A stretch of DNA of 64,000 nucleotides from Xanthobacteraceae bacterium (GCA_019635585.1 JAHBZE010000002.1:372001-436000); one strand, 5' to 3'; positions 12,489 to 21,846 are shown, numbered from the stretch's first letter. Program-made: numbers and translations. Notes: generated from the letters alone by a model not told the origin.

Positions 12489-13289
12489 ATGCCCGGACGT
12501 CCCGCAAAGCCGCCCAAGAAGAACGCCGCTCTGAGCGGGCGGCGCAGCTTCGGCGCCGACGGCCGCAAAATCCCGCTCGACCACACCATTCTCTATGGCT
12601 GGCATCCGGTCTCGGAAGCGCTGAAAAACCCGGCGCGCCGTTTCCGCACTCTGATCGTGACCGAGAACGCGCTCCGGCGGCTGAAGGAAGAGAATATCGA
12701 ACTGCCGGTCCAGCCGGAGATCGTCCGGCCCGACGCGCTCGACAGGAAACTGACGCCCGACGCCGTGCATCAGGGCCTGTTCGCGGTCACCGATTCTCTC
12801 CCCTCGCCCGGCCTGCATGAGCTTGCGCTCGACAAGCTCGTGCTCGTGCTCGACCAGATTACCGATCCGCATAATTTCGGCGCCATCGTCCGCACCGCGG
12901 CGGCGTTCAACGTATCGGCGATCGTCACCACCGCGCGGCATTCCCCGGAAGCGACCGGCGTGCTCGCAAAATCCGCCTCCGGCGGGCTCGAGCATGTTCC
13001 GATCGCGCTGGTACAGAATCTTGCGCGTGCGATGAACGAACTGAAAGAGCGCGGCTTCACGCTGGTCGGTCTCGCCGAAGAAGGCGAAGCGGACTTGAGC
13101 GAAACGAAATTGCGTGCGCCGGTCGCGCTGGTGCTGGGCGCCGAAGGCAAGGGCCTGCGCCAGCTCACGCGCGAAACCTGCGACGTGCTCGCCCGCATCG
13201 ATTTGAGCGGCGCGATCCGGAGCCTCAACGTCTCGAACGCCGCCGCGCTCGCGCTCTATATCGCCGACCGCGCGGTGCGAAACGGATAG
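12489..13289 (+). CDS. rlmB: 23S rRNA (guanosine 2'-O-)-methyltransferase, TrmH/RlmB family
   Basis: SPOUT-family methyltransferase. 266 aa from MPGRPAKPPKKN; an upstream extension of 43 codons is poorly protein-like. The N-terminal basic tail is followed by the substrate-binding domain (ILYGWHPVSEALKNPARRF). The SpoU knot motifs are LVLDQITDPHNFGAIVRTAA (motif 1), VALVLGAEGKGL (motif 2) and IRSLNVSNAAALALY (motif 3). RlmB methylates G2251 in E. coli; other TrmH-like members share these motifs, so the exact nucleotide is inferred. Confidence 0.88.
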   Translation: MPGRPAKPPKKNAALSGRRSFGADGRKIPLDHTILYGWHPVSEALKNPARRFRTLIVTENALRRLKEENIELPVQPEIVRPDALDRKLTPDAVHQGLFAVTDSLPSPGLHELALDKLVLVLDQITDPHNFGAIVRTAAAFNVSAIVTTARHSPEATGVLAKSASGGLEHVPIALVQNLARAMNELKERGFTLVGLAEEGEADLSETKLRAPVALVLGAEGKGLRQLTRETCDVLARIDLSGAIRSLNVSNAAALALYIADRAVRNG

Positions 13290-13303
13290 CGGAGTTTGCG
13301 GCC

Positions 13304-14401
13304 ATGCCATTCGGACACTGGTTGCATACGCCCAATCATCGCGGTCACTGGAGCGAGCGCTACGTCTTTCCCTATCTCACGGCCGTCGTCCTCGTTTCGA
13401 TCACGACCGTAATCATTTCGTTCGTGCTTCGCCGTCTCGATTTCCAGAACGTTGGCATCATCTATCTGTTGCCGGTTTTCATCGTCGCGGTGCGCTGGGG
13501 CTTCTTGCCGGCGATGTTCGCGGCACTCATCAGCGTCGCCGCGTCGGCGTTCTTTTTCTATCCGCCGATCTACGATTTCCGCGCGCATAACTGGGACAAC
13601 CAGGTCGATCTGGTCCTCTTCACCATCATCGCGGGCGTCACCAGCCATCTCGCAACAAGGCTCAGGCGGCGGGACGAAATCGACCGTCTGCGCGAAGCGC
13701 TGATCGGTTCGGTGTCTCACGAACTGCGAACGCCGCTCGCGTCCATTCTCGGCGCGTCCTCCGTCATCGCGAACGCGGAGAGCGTGAAAAGCAACGCACA
13801 TCTTTCCACGCTCGCAAACGTCATTCGCGAGGAAGCGGAACGGCTGAACCACGACATCCAGAACCTGCTCGATGCGACACGGATTTCCAGCGAAGGCGTG
13901 CGCGCAAAACGCGAGTGGATCGACCCGGCCGACCTCGTGAACATCGCAATCGAGCGCCGGCACAGGGTGCTTTCCGGGCATAAAATTGAAGTAAAATTCT
14001 CCGACGCGCCGCCCCTTTTCCAGGGCGACCCGGTGCTGATCGATCAGGCTATCGGCCAGATTCTCAGCAATGCCGCGAAATACTCGCCTGCCAAAACGCG
14101 GATCTCGATCGAGGTCGGCCAGGACCGGCAGATGATCGAAATTCGTGTGACCGATCAAGGCGCTGGAATGACCCTCGAAGACGAGGCGCGTTGGGGGCAA
14201 CGCTTTTACCGCGGGCCGCAGCACCTCCATACGACCACTGGCTCCGGTCTTGGCGCCTGGATCGCCAAAGCCTTCATCGAAGCAAGCGGCGGCACGGTGG
14301 CGGCGCAAAGCCAGGGACTTGGCCTTGGTTGCACCGTAATCATCAAGCTGCCTATACCCGTTCAACCGCCGCAAGAGGCAGAGGCGCATGCCGATGACTA
14401 A
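13304..14401 (+). CDS. Sensor histidine kinase, KdpD-like (DUF4118 membrane domain)
   Basis: 365 aa. Residues 20-115 contain closely spaced membrane spans (YLTAVVLVSITTVIISFVLR, IIYLLPVFIVAVRWGF, MFAALISVAASAFFFYPP) resembling the DUF4118 domain of KdpD. The kinase core follows: H-box SHELRTPL with phospho-acceptor His139, N-box QILSNAAKYS, G1 VTDQGAGM and G2 GSGLGAWIAK. The N-terminal KdpD and USP domains of true KdpD are absent, and no kdpFABC genes are nearby, so potassium sensing is unproven. It overlaps the response regulator gene by 14 nt. Confidence 0.9.
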   Translation: MPFGHWLHTPNHRGHWSERYVFPYLTAVVLVSITTVIISFVLRRLDFQNVGIIYLLPVFIVAVRWGFLPAMFAALISVAASAFFFYPPIYDFRAHNWDNQVDLVLFTIIAGVTSHLATRLRRRDEIDRLREALIGSVSHELRTPLASILGASSVIANAESVKSNAHLSTLANVIREEAERLNHDIQNLLDATRISSEGVRAKREWIDPADLVNIAIERRHRVLSGHKIEVKFSDAPPLFQGDPVLIDQAIGQILSNAAKYSPAKTRISIEVGQDRQMIEIRVTDQGAGMTLEDEARWGQRFYRGPQHLHTTTGSGLGAWIAKAFIEASGGTVAAQSQGLGLGCTVIIKLPIPVQPPQEAEAHADD

Positions 14402-15110
14402 GAACAACCCCGCGGTCCTGGTCGTGGACGACGAAGCTCAAATCCGCCGCTTCCTCCGCGCAGGATTCGAAATGGATGGCTTTTCCGTTCAGGACGCCGA
14501 TAACGGCAATGACGGCATCAAGAATGCGACCATGCGACCGCCGGATCTGGTTATCCTCGACCTCGCGCTGCCCGACATCGACGGTTCGGAAGTGCTTACG
14601 CGGCTTCGCACCTGGTCGAACGTGCCGGTGATCGTGCTCTCGGTCCGTTCGAGCGAAGATGAAAAAGTAAAGCTCCTGCAGATGGGCGCCGACGATTACG
14701 TCACCAAGCCCTTCGGCATGGCCGAACTGCTTGCGCGCTCGCGCGCCGCCATCCGCCGTCACACCCGCAACCAGAGCGGCGATCCGGTCGTTAACCTCGG
14801 CCGGCTTTCGATCGATCTTGCGAACCGCGCGGTGTTCATCGACGGCGAACGGCTATCGCTTACCCGCAAGGAATTTCGCCTGCTGCAAATTCTCGCGCAG
14901 CATGCCGGCAACGTCGTCACGCACAGCCAGTTGCTGAAGGAAATCTGGGGTGCGGGCCACGATCAGGATTCGCATTACCTGCGCATCTTCGTGCGCAAGC
15001 TGCGCCAGAAAATCGAGGTCGATCCGACCCAGCCGCGGCTTCTGCTTACCGAACTCGGCGTGGGTTATCGCCTCACTACCGAGGAAAATGGTAAGGCGAC
15101 GCAGCACTGA
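14388..15110 (+). CDS. OmpR/KdpE-family response regulator
   Basis: 240 aa partner of the preceding kinase. The receiver domain has the acidic pair D14/D15, phospho-acceptor D58 (LVILDLALPD) and Lys in YVTKPF. The C-terminal winged helix contains LTRKEFRLLQILAQHAGNVV and HYLRIFVRKLRQKIE, typical of OmpR/KdpE DNA-binding domains. It is translationally coupled to the kinase (14-nt overlap) and followed by a strong terminator. Target genes are not evident here. Confidence 0.93.
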   Translation: MPMTKNNPAVLVVDDEAQIRRFLRAGFEMDGFSVQDADNGNDGIKNATMRPPDLVILDLALPDIDGSEVLTRLRTWSNVPVIVLSVRSSEDEKVKLLQMGADDYVTKPFGMAELLARSRAAIRRHTRNQSGDPVVNLGRLSIDLANRAVFIDGERLSLTRKEFRLLQILAQHAGNVVTHSQLLKEIWGAGHDQDSHYLRIFVRKLRQKIEVDPTQPRLLLTELGVGYRLTTEENGKATQH

Positions 15111-15130
15111 TCGCCATTACCGCGGAAATC

Positions 15131-15160
15131 AAAAGCGGCGCTTCGGCGCCGCTTTTTCTT
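15131..15160 (+). terminator. Intrinsic terminator after the response regulator
   Basis: AAAAGCGGCGC / GCGCCGCTTTT around a TTCG-type loop, followed by TCTTTT. Twenty bases after the stop codon. The A-run on the other side makes it usable also for the convergent gene at 15174-15542. Confidence 0.85.
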
Positions 15161-15173
15161 TTCCGGACGCCGC

Positions 15174-15542
15174 CTAGTCCGCCACCAGTGCGAACAGCAA
15201 GGCCAGTCCCCACATCACTGCGGACACCAGCGCCGTCCATTTCGCAAACGTCAGATAGGTTTCGTGAAGCGCGGTCGAGACGGCCCATTGCGCGTAATCT
15301 AGCGGCGCCTGGCTATCCTTCTCGATATAGAGCCACATCTCGGTGTGCCTGCAGTCTTTACTGAGCGCGCCGCGCGCTTTCATGATGAGGACGAAGGCCA
15401 TGACCGTCGTGAGAAAACCGCCGGACTGAAAAGCGATCTTCGGTTCGAACGACATGCCGACCATGAAGGTGATAATGCCGAGCGTGGCAAAGCTGCAGGC
15501 GCGCAGCACGGTTTGGTAGGCGATTTGCCGAAAGTATTCCAT
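15174..15542 (-). CDS. Small membrane protein, unknown function
   Basis: 122 aa with three likely membrane spans: residues 13-31 (ACSFATLGIITFMVGM), 41-55 (GFLTTVMAFVLIMK) and 100-120 (WTALVSAVMWGLALLFALV). The loop between spans two and three is charged (RHTEMWLYIEKD). Codon use matches the neighbours. No family recognised. It converges on the two-component pair. Confidence 0.75.
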   Translation of the reverse strand: MEYFRQIAYQTVLRACSFATLGIITFMVGMSFEPKIAFQSGGFLTTVMAFVLIMKARGALSKDCRHTEMWLYIEKDSQAPLDYAQWAVSTALHETYLTFAKWTALVSAVMWGLALLFALVAD

Positions 15543-15658
15543 GAGTAGCCTCGACCCGCTTCCAGCAGGCCAAGACTACACGAAAACCCCAAGTCGGCAG
15601 TTCACGATCCGTTGCGTTGCCGCTCGCCTTCCGCTCGCGAACCCGCGGAACAGCGGCG

Positions 15659-15985
15659 TCAGAGACCGATTTTCAGGAAGTTGCCGATCGCCGGCAGCGT
15701 CAGGATGGCGGTACAGGCGAGCCAGATCCAGAGCGAAACCGGCGTCGAATCCTCTTTCGCACCCTTGAACCGCTCGTAAAGCGCGGCCGGAATGCCGCCG
15801 AGGATCACGGTCGCGGTCGAAAGCATCAGCGAGGTGAAATAGGCGATCGCCGAGGTCGAACCGAACAGCGGCTCCGCCATCAGATACACGGAAATCTGAA
15901 ACACAAAAAAGAACAACGGGTTGAAGATGCCGTTGATCATGCCGAAGAAGGCGATGCCGATATAATAAGGGCTGCGCTCGTTCAT
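15659..15985 (-). CDS. Small membrane protein downstream of the YggT-like gene
   Basis: 108 aa, starting MNERSPYYIGIAFFGMINGI. Three hydrophobic segments (residues 8-33, 40-66 and 87-106) separated by a short polar loop KGAKEDSTP. Its ATG overlaps the stop of the upstream gene (ATGA), so the two are translationally coupled and probably work together in the inner membrane. I do not recognise the family. Confidence 0.78.
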   Translation of the reverse strand: MNERSPYYIGIAFFGMINGIFNPLFFFVFQISVYLMAEPLFGSTSAIAYFTSLMLSTATVILGGIPAALYERFKGAKEDSTPVSLWIWLACTAILTLPAIGNFLKIGL

Positions 15986-16284
15986 GGCGCCGCCTTCCCG
16001 ATCAGGCCGAAATAGAAGAACACGAGCAGCAGCAACACCCGCAGCCAGAACATCCATACGAAGCCGAACAGCCAGAATACCACCGGCGCGGTTGCCCTTG
16101 GTGTCAACGGCGCGATCAGTTTCAGCGCCGGATCGGTGATCGCGCAGAACGCGCGCCAGATATAATTTCTGGAATTCTGCTCGAGAAAAAGGCTGAGCAG
16201 CACGCGGCCGAGCATGGTGTACATCACCACCGCCAGAACGAAATTCGGCAGGTTGAAATACCAGAAGCTCCAGAACGATTGCAT
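15982..16284 (-). CDS. YggT-like small membrane protein
   Basis: 100 aa from the ATG at 16284, which has GGGAAG 8-10 nt upstream; a GTG three codons earlier is less likely. Pattern: N-terminal span, a loop with AFCAITDPALKLIAPLTP, then a C-terminal span (VFWLFGFVWMFWLRVLLLL). The loop resembles the DP-x-L-x-P-I-x-x-x-x-P motif of YggT proteins. Assignment by pattern only. Confidence 0.65.
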   Translation of the reverse strand: MQSFWSFWYFNLPNFVLAVVMYTMLGRVLLSLFLEQNSRNYIWRAFCAITDPALKLIAPLTPRATAPVVFWLFGFVWMFWLRVLLLLVFFYFGLIGKAAP

Positions 16285-16340
16285 TCGACACACTTCCCGG
16301 GCTCACGCCGGTTTAACGCACGCCGTCTCCGGCGTCTTGC

Positions 16341-16373
16341 AAAAATACGGGGCTCGGTAAAAACCGAGCCCCG
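16341..16373 (-). terminator. Terminator of the DUF4212/symporter operon
   Basis: Minus strand: CGGGGCTCGGT / ACCGAGCCCCG, 4-nt loop, followed by ATTTTTG. It begins about 27 nt after the symporter stop codon. Confidence 0.8.
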
Positions 16374-16400
16374 CTTTGTTTGTCGCCTTCTTGGTGAGGC

Positions 16401-18371
16401 TTAGTCCTTTTCCTGCAGAACCGTGCGACCGCGCGGCTTGCGGATTTCGTCGATGAAGGCCTGCATTTCCTTCGAGGGTTCCTTACCCATCAGGCTCACG
16501 ATGTAGATCAGCGCGAAGCCGACCGGCATGCCGATCAGACCCGCGGCGATGTTCGTGATCCCGAACCAGCCGACCTTGCTGGCCAACGGATGCGCCGCAC
16601 CCACGAACGTGTCCATCGCGTTCGGAGCAGCCATTGCCTTCGCCAGATCCACCAGCGGAGCGCCAGTTGGAGTCGTCAGCGATGACATGCCGAGATACGC
16701 GACACCGAAGCCGGGGAAGTAGCGTGTCACGACAAGGTACAGGATCGCGATGCCGAAGCCGCCGATAATGCCGGCAATGGCCCCCGCCGTCGTCGCACGC
16801 TTCCACCAGATGCCCATCACGAGCGCCGGGAAGTTACCGGCCATCGCGAGCGAGAACGCCCAGCCGACCATCGCGAGAATGTCGGCCGGCCGTGTCGCTG
16901 CTGTTGCAGCAGCCGCGACCGCGACAACCACGAGCAGGATACGGGCAACCGTCAGACGTTTCACCGTCGGCGCGTTCGGATCGATCATCTTGTAATAGAT
17001 GTCGTGCGAGAGCGCGTTGGCGATCGCGAGCAGCAGACCGTCGGCAGTCGACAGCGCGGCAGCGAGACCGCCGGCGGCGACGAGGCCGGAGACAACGTAC
17101 GGCAGACCCGCGATTTCCGGGGTCGACAGCACGATCACGTCGGTGTTGATCGCGAAGTCCTGTAGACGGACCACACCGGGGTGACCGGCGATCGCCTTAC
17201 AGGCGGCCACGATCGCATCCAGGGTGGCGGCGTTCTTGCCGCAAACCTGAATCAGGCCGAGTTCGCCCCAGGTGAACATCCACGGGCGGATGTCAGTGAC
17301 GCTCCGTCCGATGATGTTCGTGTAAACCTCGAGCTTCGAGAACGCCGCATAGGCCGGCGCCGAGAAGTACAGGAGGAAGATGAAGAACAGCGACCACGCC
17401 ACCGACTGACGGGCTTCACGCACCGACGGGGTGGTGAAGTAGCGCATCAGAATGTGCGGCAGCGAGGCAGTGCCCACCATCATACACAGGATGATCGCGA
17501 AGAAGTTGAGCTGCGTGTAGTTCAACCACGGCTGGATATGCGGCTTGAGATTAGCCGCGGTCGCCAGACCGTCCTTCAACAACTGCTGTTCGCGCGCCGT
17601 GATGTCCGCGATCGCCTGTCCGTAGGTCAGTTCCGGAATCGGAATGCCGTACTTCTTGGTGGACAGGATAATGATCGGAGTCAGGTAGGCGACGATCAGC
17701 ACGATATACTGCGCGATCTGCGTCCAGGTAACGGCGCGCATGCCGCCCAGCATCGAGCAGAGCAGAATGCCGGCGAGACCCACGAACACCGCGACCTCGA
17801 ACTGCATGCCGAGGAAGCGCGATGCGATGATGCCGGTGCCGAAAATCTGCGCCGTCACGTAAGTGAAGGAGCAGCAGACCAGCACGATCACCGCGAGGAA
17901 GCGCGCGAAGTTGCCGCCGAAGCGGAACGACATGAAGTCCGGCACGGTATAGGCGCCGAACTTGCGCAGGTACGGACCGACGAGGACCGAGACGAGCACA
18001 TAGCCGCCGGTCCAGCCGAGCACCCAGGCAAGGCCGTCATAGCCGAGCAGGAACAGCGTACCGGCCATGCCGACGAAGGAAGCCGCCGACATCCAGTCGG
18101 CGCCGGTCGCCATGCCGTTATAGAGCGCCGGAACCTTGCGGCCCGCGACGTAATATTCGGACACCTGCGCCGTGCGCGAGAGCACGCCGATGATGGCGTA
18201 AACCGCGATCGTGAAGAACACGAACAGGTAACCGAGCACGCGGTTCGGTACGCCCATCTGTTCGAGGATTGCGAGCAGAACCACGAAGGCAAGGAAACCG
18301 CCGGTATAGAGACCGTAGATCTTGCCGAGGTTCTGCAGGAAGCTGCCGTCGTTCGAAGTTTGAGTAGCCAT
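16401..18371 (-). CDS. Sodium:solute symporter, ActP-like (VC_2705 family)
   Basis: 656 aa starting MATQTSNDGSFLQ; GGAGGG lies upstream of this ATG. Member of the SSS family that uses the sodium gradient to import small carboxylates such as acetate. Visible SSS features: SEYYVAGRKVPALYNGMATG, DWMSAASFVGMAGTLFLLGYDGL, GTASLPHILMRYFTTPSVREAR, and about 13-14 membrane spans. The insertion with CGKNAATLDAIVAACKA is found between spans in this subfamily. It follows a DUF4212 gene by 14 nt, the typical small-subunit partner. Substrate is inferred. Confidence 0.92.
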   Translation of the reverse strand: MATQTSNDGSFLQNLGKIYGLYTGGFLAFVVLLAILEQMGVPNRVLGYLFVFFTIAVYAIIGVLSRTAQVSEYYVAGRKVPALYNGMATGADWMSAASFVGMAGTLFLLGYDGLAWVLGWTGGYVLVSVLVGPYLRKFGAYTVPDFMSFRFGGNFARFLAVIVLVCCSFTYVTAQIFGTGIIASRFLGMQFEVAVFVGLAGILLCSMLGGMRAVTWTQIAQYIVLIVAYLTPIIILSTKKYGIPIPELTYGQAIADITAREQQLLKDGLATAANLKPHIQPWLNYTQLNFFAIILCMMVGTASLPHILMRYFTTPSVREARQSVAWSLFFIFLLYFSAPAYAAFSKLEVYTNIIGRSVTDIRPWMFTWGELGLIQVCGKNAATLDAIVAACKAIAGHPGVVRLQDFAINTDVIVLSTPEIAGLPYVVSGLVAAGGLAAALSTADGLLLAIANALSHDIYYKMIDPNAPTVKRLTVARILLVVVAVAAAATAATRPADILAMVGWAFSLAMAGNFPALVMGIWWKRATTAGAIAGIIGGFGIAILYLVVTRYFPGFGVAYLGMSSLTTPTGAPLVDLAKAMAAPNAMDTFVGAAHPLASKVGWFGITNIAAGLIGMPVGFALIYIVSLMGKEPSKEMQAFIDEIRKPRGRTVLQEKD

Positions 18372-18385
18372 GTTCAGCCCTCCCC

Positions 18386-18658
18386 TCAATCTTCAGCGAC
18401 GCCGAATTCGCGGTCGATCTTGTCCTGCTGCTTGGCAAACAGGAAAAGCTGAACCACGAACGCGATCAGCGAGCCCTGCGCGGCCATATAGAAGCCGAGC
18501 GGGAAACCCAGAATGACGATCTTGTTGAGCGCCGGTGCGAAGAAGTGGATCACGTATCCGAAGAAGAACCAGATCGCGAGATGCGTCCACATGAGCTTGG
18601 TCGTCTTGCGCCAATGAGCTTGGTCATTGGCCGACGTACCTTTGGTCGTCGTTGACAT
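18386..18658 (-). CDS. DUF4212 protein, small subunit of the sodium:solute symporter
   Basis: 90 aa with two membrane spans (LAIWFFFGYVIHFFAPAL and GFYMAAQGSLIAFVVQLFLF) and a polar N-terminus containing HWRKTTKLM. This is the DUF4212 pattern, almost always encoded just before a VC_2705-type symporter, as here. The ATG overlaps no other gene; the region 18659-18957 upstream must hold the operon promoter. Confidence 0.92.
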   Translation of the reverse strand: MSTTTKGTSANDQAHWRKTTKLMWTHLAIWFFFGYVIHFFAPALNKIVILGFPLGFYMAAQGSLIAFVVQLFLFAKQQDKIDREFGVAED

Positions 18659-18957
18659 AAGTCGATGCCCTCCCAGTTAGCGGACGCGAATGCGTCCGGA
18701 AATGCCGATGCAAGGAGCCGGTCGTCGATCCGGCGATCTGCGGCGTCCCCCACGTTAATCCCGGTCTGCTACGCGATCTTTTCGCCGCATTTGCAGAACG
18801 ATATGAGAAAGTAACACCGAGGTCGGGAACCGGCTTATAATACTTTTGGCCAAATCTACGGTTTTACGGCACTGATTTTGTTATGATTTCTATGTCTCGC
18901 AACTGCGAAACCTGATGGCCGCAATGCAGCGAACGGAATCACCGCAGAGGACCAGGA
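18659..18957. other. Divergent intergenic region (symporter operon / 203-aa gene)
   Basis: 299 nt without a gene. AT-rich segments at 18836-18895 (TTATAATACTTTT, TGTTATGATTTC) could contain -10 elements for both directions, but no convincing paired -35 was found. No repeats or palindromic operator stand out. Confidence 0.4.
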
Positions 18958-19569
18958 ATGAGCTTTTTCAATTTTCTGCTTCGCCGAAAGCCCGCCATTC
19001 GCACACCGGCGTCGCTCGCTGATTTCATCGACGAACAGGCGGCCTTCCTGGTGCAGAAAGGCATCTACGACTATTCGCGCGCGCGCTCCGGTCATTACTC
19101 GAAGGTGATGTTGGCCGACAAAGGCTTTCAGTCCGCGCTCAACCGCGCGCGCTGGCGTGCCTTCCCGCTCGGACTCGCGATGGTCGGCGAAACCGTCGAA
19201 GGTGTATTAGCGGCCCACGCCGGCAGCGACCGCCGCGGCGAACTCGACCCGTTGATCGCTCTGGTGCTTTCGGTACACGATCACTACGCACAGCCTGCGG
19301 AACTGACCGACGAAGAATGGAGCGGCGGGCGCGCCGAACTGGCACTGCACCTCGAACGGCTTTCGACCCATCCGCCGAAGCGCATCATCGACATTCCGGT
19401 GCCGTTCGCGGATCGCTATTTCGCGCTGATGCCGTTCGACAAACAATTCCTCACGCCCGATGCGCCAACCGCGCGCGGCTTCATGCAGTTGCATCTCGTA
19501 GCGGTTCACGAGCAACTCGAAGCGCGCATGAACGCAACCGAGGTAATGCGGCAGTTGCGGAACAACTGA
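18958..19569 (+). CDS. Conserved-looking cytosolic protein, unknown function
   Basis: 203 aa with GAGGACCAGGA directly before the ATG. No signal peptide or membrane span. Noticeable segments are DFIDEQAAFLVQKGIYDYSR, near the N-terminus, and PVPFADRYFALMPFDKQFLT. The codon pattern is strongly coding (GC-rich third positions). No family recognised; transcribed divergently from the symporter operon. Confidence 0.8.
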   Translation: MSFFNFLLRRKPAIRTPASLADFIDEQAAFLVQKGIYDYSRARSGHYSKVMLADKGFQSALNRARWRAFPLGLAMVGETVEGVLAAHAGSDRRGELDPLIALVLSVHDHYAQPAELTDEEWSGGRAELALHLERLSTHPPKRIIDIPVPFADRYFALMPFDKQFLTPDAPTARGFMQLHLVAVHEQLEARMNATEVMRQLRNN

Positions 19570-19692
19570 TGCTTGGCCGGGTGCGGGAACCCGGCAGCAG
19601 ATTGAATACATAGAAGTTACGCAAAAGGCAGAAATCGTTACGATTTCCACTCGATCCCCTCGCCTAGCGTCCGTCCATCAAGGACGGACGCC

Positions 19693-19941
19693 ATGCCGAG
19701 AAGAAAATTCGAAACCCTGCTGCAACGAGGGGCGAAGCTTGGCGAGCGCGAAGTTATCGCGCTTCGCAACGAATACCTTCTGCAAATCAGCAAATTCGCG
19801 GCGAAGGACGCGGCTGCGCCGTTCGTCGCAAAAGCGAACGATCTTCTGAAATCGCGCTATTGGGCGAACTCTAACTGGCGCGAGCGCGCGAAAATTCTGG
19901 ACACAGTGGGCTTTCTGCTTCGCGCACATCAGGCTCAATAA
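19693..19941 (+). CDS. Small basic protein, unknown function
   Basis: 82 aa, MPRRKFETLLQRGAKLGERE, preceded by AAGGACGG. Predicted mostly helical and basic, no membrane span. The frame keeps the local codon bias, but a short minus-strand frame also spans it, so coding status is probable rather than certain. No function assigned. Confidence 0.5.
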   Translation: MPRRKFETLLQRGAKLGEREVIALRNEYLLQISKFAAKDAAAPFVAKANDLLKSRYWANSNWRERAKILDTVGFLLRAHQAQ

Positions 19942-20197
19942 ATTACAGAAAAATTACTCAAGGACGCGGCACTGCGTCGTGAAAATTATGCGCAAAGCCG
20001 GCCTGCACCGCGCTTAACTTTTTTTCGCATTTGTTCTTTGTTTTCCAGCGGCTACCGCGCCGCACATCATCCTTTCGCCTAATACGACTTGGTAGCGCGA
20101 CCCGCCGCAGCCCCGCGCGTAGCGTCTCTCCGAGATCGCGTGACAGGGATTCTGTTTCGCGCGCTCGGTTACGCCAACAACAAATGGGGGACGTTCA

Positions 20198-21832
20198 ATG
20201 GCAACGGCATCCGATGCTCGCACTGCCGCCAGCGGCAAGATGACCGCCGAACAACGGAAGGTCATTTTCGCTTCTTCGCTCGGCACGGTGTTCGAGTGGT
20301 ATGACTTCTACATTTACGGCACGCTCGGCGTCATTCTCGCCAAGCAATTCTTCTCCGGCGTCAATCCGACTGCCGGCTTCATCTTCACGCTGCTCGCCTT
20401 CGCGGCGGGCTTTGCGGTCCGTCCGTTCGGTGCGCTGTTCTTCGGCCGCCTCGGTGACATCGTCGGCCGCAAGTACACCTTCCTCGTGACCATGACCCTG
20501 ATGGGTCTCGGCACCTTCCTGATCGGCGTGCTGCCGTCCTATGCGTCGGCCGGCATCATCGCGCCGATCATCCTGATCCTGCTTCGTCTCGTGCAGGGCC
20601 TGGCGCTCGGTGGCGAGTACGGCGGTGCCGCGACCTACGTCGCGGAGCATGCTCCCAACGGCAAGCGCGGCTACTACACCTCGTGGATCCAGACGACGGC
20701 GACGCTCGGCCTGTTCATGGCCTTGCTCATCATCCTCGGCATCCGCACCTACATGGGTGAGCCTGCTTTCGCTGACTGGGGCTGGCGCATTCCGTTCCTG
20801 CTTTCGGCGATCCTGCTCGCGGTTTCGATCTGGATTCGTCTGCAACTCGAAGAGTCGCCGGCGTTCCAGGAAATGAAGAACCAGGGCAAGCAGTCGAAGG
20901 CGCCGCTCTCCGAAGCGTTCGGCAAGTGGGAAAACGCCAAGATCGCAATTCTCGCGCTCTTCGGTGCTACCGCCGGCGAAGCGGTGATCTGGTACGGCGG
21001 ACAGTTCTACGCGCTGTTCTTCCTCACCCAGACGCTGAAGGTCGATGGCGTGACCGCGATCATCCTGATTGCGACCGCGCTCGCCCTCGGCACGCCGTTC
21101 TTCATCCTGTTCGGCTGGCTCTCCGACAAGATCGGCCGCAAGCCGATCATGCTCGCGGGCTTCCTGCTCGGCGCGGTGACCTACTTCTGGATCTTCCAGG
21201 GTCTCACCCACTACGTGAACCCGGCGCTCGAAAAGGCGCTGCGTGACGCGCCGGTGACCGTGATTGCTGATCCGAGCGAATGCTCGTTCCAGTTCAACCC
21301 GGTCGGCACCGCGAAGTTCACCACCTCGTGCGACATCGCGAAGTCCGCGCTCGTTGCCCGTTCGGTGAACTACTCGAACCAGGCCGCGCCGAAAGGCACG
21401 CCTGCGTCGGTGAAAATCGGCGACCAGACGATCGTTACCGGCACGCCTGACTTCGTGAAGCAGGTTGGCGAAGCGATCACCAAGCACGGCTATCCGGCCG
21501 CGGCCGACAAGAACCAGATCAACTATCCGATGACGATCCTCTTGCTGACGATCCTCGTGATTTACGTCACGCTGGTCTACGCACCGATCGCCGCCTGGCT
21601 GGTTGAGCTGTTCCCGACCCGCATCCGCTACACCGGCTTGTCGCTGCCCTATCACATCGGCAACGGCTGGTTCGGCGGCTTCCTGCCGGCGACCGTGTTT
21701 GCGATTGTCGCCGCGACCGGAAACATCTACTCCGGTCTCTGGTATCCGATCATCATCGCTTCGATGAGCTTCGTCGTGGCGCTGCTGTTCCTGCCGGAAA
21801 CGAAGGATCGCGATCTTTCGAAGTGGCACTAA
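20198..21832 (+). CDS. MHS-family (MFS) metabolite:proton symporter
   Basis: 544 aa with GGGGGACG before the ATG. MFS transporter of the metabolite:H+ symporter type (ShiA/KgtP/ProP-like). N-terminal signature GTVFEWYDFYIYGTLG, loop 2-3 motif GRLGDIVGRKYTFL, RLVQGLALGGEYGGAATYVAE, and the second-half repeat GWLSDKIGRKPIML. An unusual soluble insert of about 100 residues (near 345-440, containing ADPSECSFQF and VKIGDQTIVTG) sits between spans 9 and 10; such inserts occur in some MHS members. Substrate cannot be read from sequence. Two terminators follow. Confidence 0.92.
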   Translation: MATASDARTAASGKMTAEQRKVIFASSLGTVFEWYDFYIYGTLGVILAKQFFSGVNPTAGFIFTLLAFAAGFAVRPFGALFFGRLGDIVGRKYTFLVTMTLMGLGTFLIGVLPSYASAGIIAPIILILLRLVQGLALGGEYGGAATYVAEHAPNGKRGYYTSWIQTTATLGLFMALLIILGIRTYMGEPAFADWGWRIPFLLSAILLAVSIWIRLQLEESPAFQEMKNQGKQSKAPLSEAFGKWENAKIAILALFGATAGEAVIWYGGQFYALFFLTQTLKVDGVTAIILIATALALGTPFFILFGWLSDKIGRKPIMLAGFLLGAVTYFWIFQGLTHYVNPALEKALRDAPVTVIADPSECSFQFNPVGTAKFTTSCDIAKSALVARSVNYSNQAAPKGTPASVKIGDQTIVTGTPDFVKQVGEAITKHGYPAAADKNQINYPMTILLLTILVIYVTLVYAPIAAWLVELFPTRIRYTGLSLPYHIGNGWFGGFLPATVFAIVAATGNIYSGLWYPIIIASMSFVVALLFLPETKDRDLSKWH

Positions 21833-21846
21833 GCCGAAAATAAAAG

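Noticed and set aside
17181-18452. 423-codon plus-strand frame opposite the symporter
   Set aside because: Shadow of a strongly conserved symporter gene; composition is charged and repetitive with no family feature.
20195-21829. 544-codon minus-strand frame mirroring the MHS transporter
   Set aside because: It covers the same bases with Arg/Asp/Glu-rich text and no motif; the plus frame is a clear transporter.
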